Shown one piece after another: positions 59,751-64,000 of a stretch of DNA of 64,000 nucleotides. The notes under the pieces were generated by a model, which saw only the letters and a program-made list of their open reading frames with translations, searched no databases and had not been told where the DNA came from. A program made the position numbers and the translations under genes. This DNA is from Pithys albifrons albifrons (Eukaryota > Chordata > Aves > Passeriformes > Thamnophilidae): positions 33,612,523-33,676,522 of the forward strand of contig NC_092462.1 in the NCBI RefSeq assembly GCF_047495875.1, in the 5' to 3' direction. Each line of letters starts with the position of its first letter. Within the stretch, counting starts at the first letter, position 1.

Positions 59751-62017
59751 GTAAGATCTTCTCGGTGACAGAAGGGAAATAACCAAATTTTGCTGCTGTT
59801 CAGAAAGTAACAAACTAATTGAACTGAAACACAGAAGTATATTGCAGTCTACAGGGATGAAATGGGCAGCAGATTAATGCACTAATCTCTCTATTTCTGT
59901 TCTGTTTCTTCATTGCTTTGACTTCTTTTGAAAGTTATTAGCCTTTTATTCCAAAATAGAAATGTAAGAAAGTTAATTTTGAATGTAAATCTTTTCAGGC
60001 CCTTTGAGGAGTTTCTCTAGGAGGAAGTTTAAGCACATCTGCTCTGCAGCAGGGGCTCAAGCACTTTCATAGTTAATATGTGCACAGGTACAGAGTGCAC
60101 AGGTACAGAGCAAGGCTACAGCTGCAGCAATGTGCTCATGAAGGATTTAAAAAAAAAAATCACATCCCTTATGAAATGATGACAACAAAGATAGTCACTA
60201 TCAAAATGTTTCTGTGGGTTATGCAATGCTCAGGTAAAATGACAATTTCACCTCAATGTCACAGAACAAGGAGACAGAAAAAAAATCAACTTACTCCTCC
60301 AGCTCTTCTATTGTTTCCATCTCATTCATGTTATTTCTGGGTGGCTAAAATATAATTTGCAATGTTTTCCTACTCTCTATACTGGAAATAGCACTGTTAG
60401 CATTTTCATTGCCCTGCAAATATATTTTTCTGTAACTATCATTTTGGCATAAATGCTACAATATTAGTCTCTTTAATACCTTACTGATTTCAGCTTCTTG
60501 AACAGATACACCTTAAGTTTTTTATGTCTTTGATATTATTCTTTAGCTTGCTAGACTCACTTTCTTTGGTATTGTCTCATTTCTATTACTCTCCATCTTA
60601 TCCTTTTCTAATAACTTCATTTCTTGCTCAATGAAGTTGCTAAGCCTGGATCATACCTATTTCCGGCCTATTGTTTTTGTCCACAGTAAAATTCACTTTT
60701 ATCCATCCATTTTCTGCTGTATTTTCTCATCCTCTCATCTTCCCCAACAAGCACAATGTCATTTTAACCTGTGTTTCCTTTCTGTGCACAAAGAGAAATA
60801 ATCCAGAATTTGGTTTAACAACAGACATAAATAAAACACATTAGAAGAAAGTTACTTGATGCTGTGTACATCCTTGTCCTTGATTTCAGTCTGCTTTGAT
60901 ATAACTAAAAATTCCTTTTCCCCCATTTCTTTTTAAAAGTTAAAATATGCATGTGTCAACTGAGCTCCCTGCCACTTCTTGTTAAAGAATTAAGGAAAAT
61001 CCTGGCTACTTTTTCTTACTTTTTGAAGAAAGGTTTTTACTTTGAACTCCTGACCTCTGCAGAGAAAAATCTCCCTTTCTGCTTCTACATTTCTGTTCAA
61101 ATTTTCAGGAATATTCTACTGCAAACTCAAAACCAAGTCACCTGCAATTAATTCATATAACTGCGCTATCTTTTGGTATTCAATATTACACCTTTTCTAT
61201 GGAAATAAAGAAACTTTCATATTCTTGTTAATCAGAATTTCTCACCTACAAAATTTAGCAACCTAAAAAATTACAATGACATAATTCTCCAATTGTCTGG
61301 TTTACTGCTTTCTTGTAACTAAACTAATTTTGATAATTTTTCCCTTTTGTAAAGGTTAGATTAGGCTCATAATTTCCTTGTTGATGAGTTGTGGGAAGTG
61401 CTATCAATTGCCACCACATGACCACTCTGTTAGGCGTAGCAGACGGAAAGGCTGAACCTGATTATCCCCAATAAAATGGCTATATTTTCACTCAAATAGA
61501 GCTTTCTCCCTGAATGACTTTTGTCATTGAAATATCCTTACTTCCATATTTATAGTGGAGTGTAATTGTATATAAGTAGCTTTATTCAATTGAGTTAAAC
61601 CTTCAGTTCTTGATTCGCCTTTAGGTCTATGCCTTAGATTACAATATCAAACACAGCTGTATTAAAGGGAAATTCCCCTGAATTTTTCTAAAGACACTGA
61701 TCTGGCATGGATGACAACTAGAATAAAAGTGTAATTTAAAAATTAAATAATTTTATTCTTTTAGAAGAACTTAATGAATAGAGAAGTAAAACACCTTAGT
61801 TATTTGAATAATGCTGCTAAAGCAGAGAGGTTGAGAACCTACAGAAGATTGTGGGGTGATGAGCTGTTAAGGCCTGATGGGTTGAGGGAAATGCCTCAGC
61901 CCCCTGGAGAGATTCTCCAAGCAGAGGACAAAGGGCTTTCAAACTGATAAGATTAACAAAGGATGGAGTGTTAAGACATAGCAGGGCCTTCTTTTGCCAT
62001 ATCTTCATGGACCTACC
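59751..62017. other. Unique stretch with one tandem duplication
   Basis: No mobile element is recognised. A 15-base tandem duplication lies at 60081-60110. The last bases (62018-62026, TCACCTCAG) are the left target-site duplication of the SINE. Confidence 0.5.
60081..60110 (+). repeat. 15-bp perfect tandem duplication
   Basis: TGCACAGGTACAGAG occurs twice in direct succession (60081-60095 and 60096-60110). Confidence 0.93.
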
Positions 62018-62066
62018 TCACCTCAGTTAAATGCCTCCCTGACATCCGATCCCGTCAGATCTCGGA

Positions 62067-62113
62067 AGCTAAGCAGGGTCAGCCCTGGATTAGTACTTGG
62101 ATGGGAGACCTCC
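62067..62113 (+). promoter_or_regulatory. 5S-type internal Pol III promoter, intact boxes
   Basis: A-box AGCTAAGCAGGGTC (62067-62080) matches the 5S gene element exactly as I know it, and C-box TTGGATGGGAGACCTCC (62097-62113) differs at about one base. These would be TFIIIA/TFIIIC sites. Transcription is not shown. Confidence 0.7.
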
Positions 62114-62250
62114 TGGGAAATGCCGGGTGCTGTAGGTTACGGTGGGGCCAGTTCTGCGCACGCTGAGCCTCACCTAAAATCCACTGCGCAGCCTGGAAGG
62201 GCACACCCACGTGGGGAACAGCCCCTCCCAAATCTTCGTTCGCAAAGTTT

Positions 62251-62275
62251 GACCATACATACATACATACATACA
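62251..62275 (+). repeat. (CATA)n SINE tail
   Basis: About five ACAT/CATA units at the 3' end of the SINE, just before the right target-site duplication. The older copy keeps only ACATACA at the same place. Confidence 0.93.
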
Positions 62276-62298
62276 TCACCTCAGGGCACCTGCATCAC

Positions 62299-62329
62299 CA
62301 CCTCCACCCCCCACCCCCCCACCCCCCAA
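62299..62329 (-). repeat. C-rich tract, G-quadruplex candidate on minus strand
   Basis: Three C runs of 6, 7 and 6 bases, separated by single A, plus flanking CC pairs. The minus strand is thus a dense G-rich stretch that could fold as a G-quadruplex. It begins 15 bases after the SINE duplication. Confidence 0.8.
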
Positions 62330-62429
62330 CAGATTGACTATCAGTCACACAAACACCTGGAGAAAAAAAAATATATATATATAAAAGAAGTGCAGTTTAA
62401 CTGCAGTTTGGGGAGAAAAACTTTCCATG

Positions 62430-62590
62430 TCTGGGAGGGCTCAGTATTGAACCTTGGGGGACACCACTGGTGACAAGACTCCAACTAGACCCTATGCCAC
62501 TGATTACAACTCACTGGTATCTGTCATTCAGCCAGTTCCCAATTTCAATTTTTTAAGGTTGTGTGAATACCATAACACTTTCATGTCCTT
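62430..62590 (-). mobile_element. CR1 ORF2-region fragment
   Basis: TTGAACCTTGGGGGACACCA and TTCAGCCAGTTCCCAATTTC on the plus strand match the antisense of an internal CR1 ORF2 segment often seen in birds (CTGGGGGACACCACTAGTGA-like). No tail is present. It is diverged, and the borders are approximate. Confidence 0.65.
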
Positions 62591-64000
62591 GAAGGCTTAG
62601 AGCTATTTGGTTGCACCTCTGATCTCCACATTCACAGTTAGCCAGTGTTGTGGTTACCTTGTGATATCTTCCATAAAAATCAGATCTTGAATTTAAGGCC
62701 AAGGAAATGTTCCAGGTATTGCTTTGGTTTCCCAGAGGAATGTTCCTACTTTCTATTATTTTTTTTCTCTTTAAACTACAGAAACAATAGATGAACAATC
62801 ATAAGCATTTTATAGAAACAGTAAAGACATAAATCACACTGAAGCTATTTTCGCATGAATCTTGTGATATTATAGTTTTCCTGTACACTGTAAAACAAAA
62901 AAGAATTGCCAGAGAGCATAAGCACGTCTGTTATTCTTGTATGATTCCTTTTTAAATCTCATCCAGTACAGCAGTGAAATGACTTAAACCCAGATGTGTT
63001 GTGGATTTTTTTTTTAATGTAAATCCCAGAGTTTGTAAAATGGAAAGAAAAAATTGAAATTATTGTTTACGACAAAAATTCTTCTAACCTTAGTTCACTG
63101 GTCCTATGATGTCTCCAGGCCCATTTTGAGTCCCACTGTGGTTTAGGGCTCATAGACTGGAATGAATTTTTGAAGTTATGCTGGTTTGTCACATATGTTG
63201 TATATTTTCCTCAGTTATAAGGAATGTGATTACTTTTAGAGAGGAAAAAAAAGAAACTTTTTACAGTACTTGAATATAACAACCCATTACAGAGAGAAGG
63301 GATTAGAGCTCTTGCTTTGGTGGATGTTACTTCATTCTCACATTTTATAGCCAGTGCATCAACTGGTGAACACTTCTGGTGAAGGCTGAATGAATAAAAG
63401 TTGGATATGCTGAGGATATAAAATGCAGAAATAAAGTTCTTCCCTATATATTATAAGGTTCAGAGCTTTAAGAAAATAGCAAGCTGATCTAAAGTCATGA
63501 GTCAGTGTTCACACACTCCAGTGCTGCCCTGCAAATAGAAGACAAGAGATGCCATACAGGAATTACAGTCTCTTGTATTACTTTTGCTGAAATCTTATGG
63601 CATTAATTATAGAGGATTGCCATTCTTGTTTAGTTCAGACTGATTTCATAGGAGTCACATGTTTATTTAACTTATATCCATGTTCACTCCACAGTTAAGA
63701 GTGATAAATAAAGTAGAGTCGTTATTATAGTCAATACTGATTTCTAGGAAATCAGAGGAGGCTTAAAATTGCAATAAAAAAAATTTTGGAGACAAAAATA
63801 TATAAAAGCCTGGGTGAAGTCATAGTGATATCTTTAGAAAGATATACATTTACATTAATGACACTGGACCAGGCTGTATGTTTGACTTAAAGCCTTCGGA
63901 AAAAAAAATCCTGTGTCAAAAAGTAATTAAAAATGCAATTTAATTAAAAAATAGTTGCATAAAAGGATTTGAAACAGAAAACATACAAGATATGAAATGC
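62591..64000. other. Unique AT-rich stretch to the window end
   Basis: No repeat or gene is recognised. A minus frame at 62553-62798 shows no domain. Confidence 0.5.

Larger units (their letters stand above)
62027..62275 (+). mobile_element. 5S rRNA-derived SINE, short form, with TSD
   Basis: The copy starts TTAAATGCCTCCC and is flanked by a perfect 9-bp duplication TCACCTCAG (62018-62026 and 62276-62284). The 5S head runs to GGGTGCTGTAG (62125-62135) and keeps AGCTAAGCAGGGTC and TTGGATGGGAGACC. Compared with vertebrate 5S rRNA, the first 14 or so bases are replaced. Only 5 bases separate the head from the shared tail, against 74 in the copy at 20623. The tail (62141-62250) has a CTGCGCA...TGCGCAG inverted repeat (62154-62160 and 62185-62191) and CACGTGGGG, and ends in (CATA)n. 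CpGs are better kept than in the other copy, so it looks younger. A variable simple-repeat tail and a short duplication fit LINE-driven insertion; the end differs from the CR1 octamer, so the driver is probably another LINE (inference). Confidence 0.93.

Noticed and set aside
62027..62140. Functional 5S rRNA gene
   Set aside because: The 5' end is replaced, no terminator T run follows the head, and the tail, duplication and second copy show a SINE.
61994..62473. 159-codon plus-strand open frame
   Set aside because: It runs across the 5S SINE, its CATA tail, the C-rich tract and an AT microsatellite; the protein would be an artefact of repeats.
1..64000. CRISPR arrays, operons, insertion sequences or tRNA genes
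   Set aside because: No regularly spaced repeats, no bacterial gene organisation and no tRNA cloverleaf with A and B boxes were seen; the repeats are those of a bird.

Overview
The window looks like bird nuclear DNA: AT-rich intergenic or intronic sequence with no complete protein-coding gene that I can recognise. The case for a bird rests on repeats. At least eleven CR1 LINE copies lie on both strands, several ending in the avian CR1 octamer tail (ATTCTATG-like). There is also an ERVL-type solo LTR of a kind common in birds, and recurrent T/G-rich simple tracts. A 5S-rRNA-derived SINE is unusual for birds and argues against chicken. I cannot name the species.

Layout. 1-5440: mostly unique sequence, with a decayed coding-like block at 546-923 bounded by good splice-like signals. 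5441-6037: CR1 (+). 10256-10930: a 47-bp perfect inverted repeat around a 581-bp loop, beside an exon-like open frame on the minus strand (10999-11211). 15376-16400: CR1 (-) in which ORF1 remnants run straight into the 3' end. 20623-20931: first 5S SINE copy. 21730-22250: relic of a pogo/Tigger-type transposase. 25001-25397, 29557-30235 and 30431-30572: CR1 pieces. 34309-35865: CR1 (-) with most of ORF1 (SGNH esterase) joined to the 3' UTR, ORF2 being absent. 37959-38505: a second LTR, on the minus strand. 43275-43398, 45525-45595, 49223-49330, 51148-51725 and 62430-62590: CR1 pieces. 46537-47545: solo LTR with a 5-bp duplication GTCAG. 62027-62275: second 5S SINE copy with a clean 9-bp target-site duplication and a (CATA)n tail.

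The main story is retrotransposition. Autonomous CR1 elements left 5'-truncated and internally deleted copies, ERVs left LTRs, and a Pol III-type SINE with a 5S rRNA head was inserted at least twice, in a long and a short form. Its tail does not resemble the CR1 3' end, so a non-CR1 LINE may have mobilised it (inference). Between repeats the sequence is mostly unique; a few stretches rich in homeodomain-like TAATTA sites may be conserved non-coding elements, which only cross-species alignment can show.
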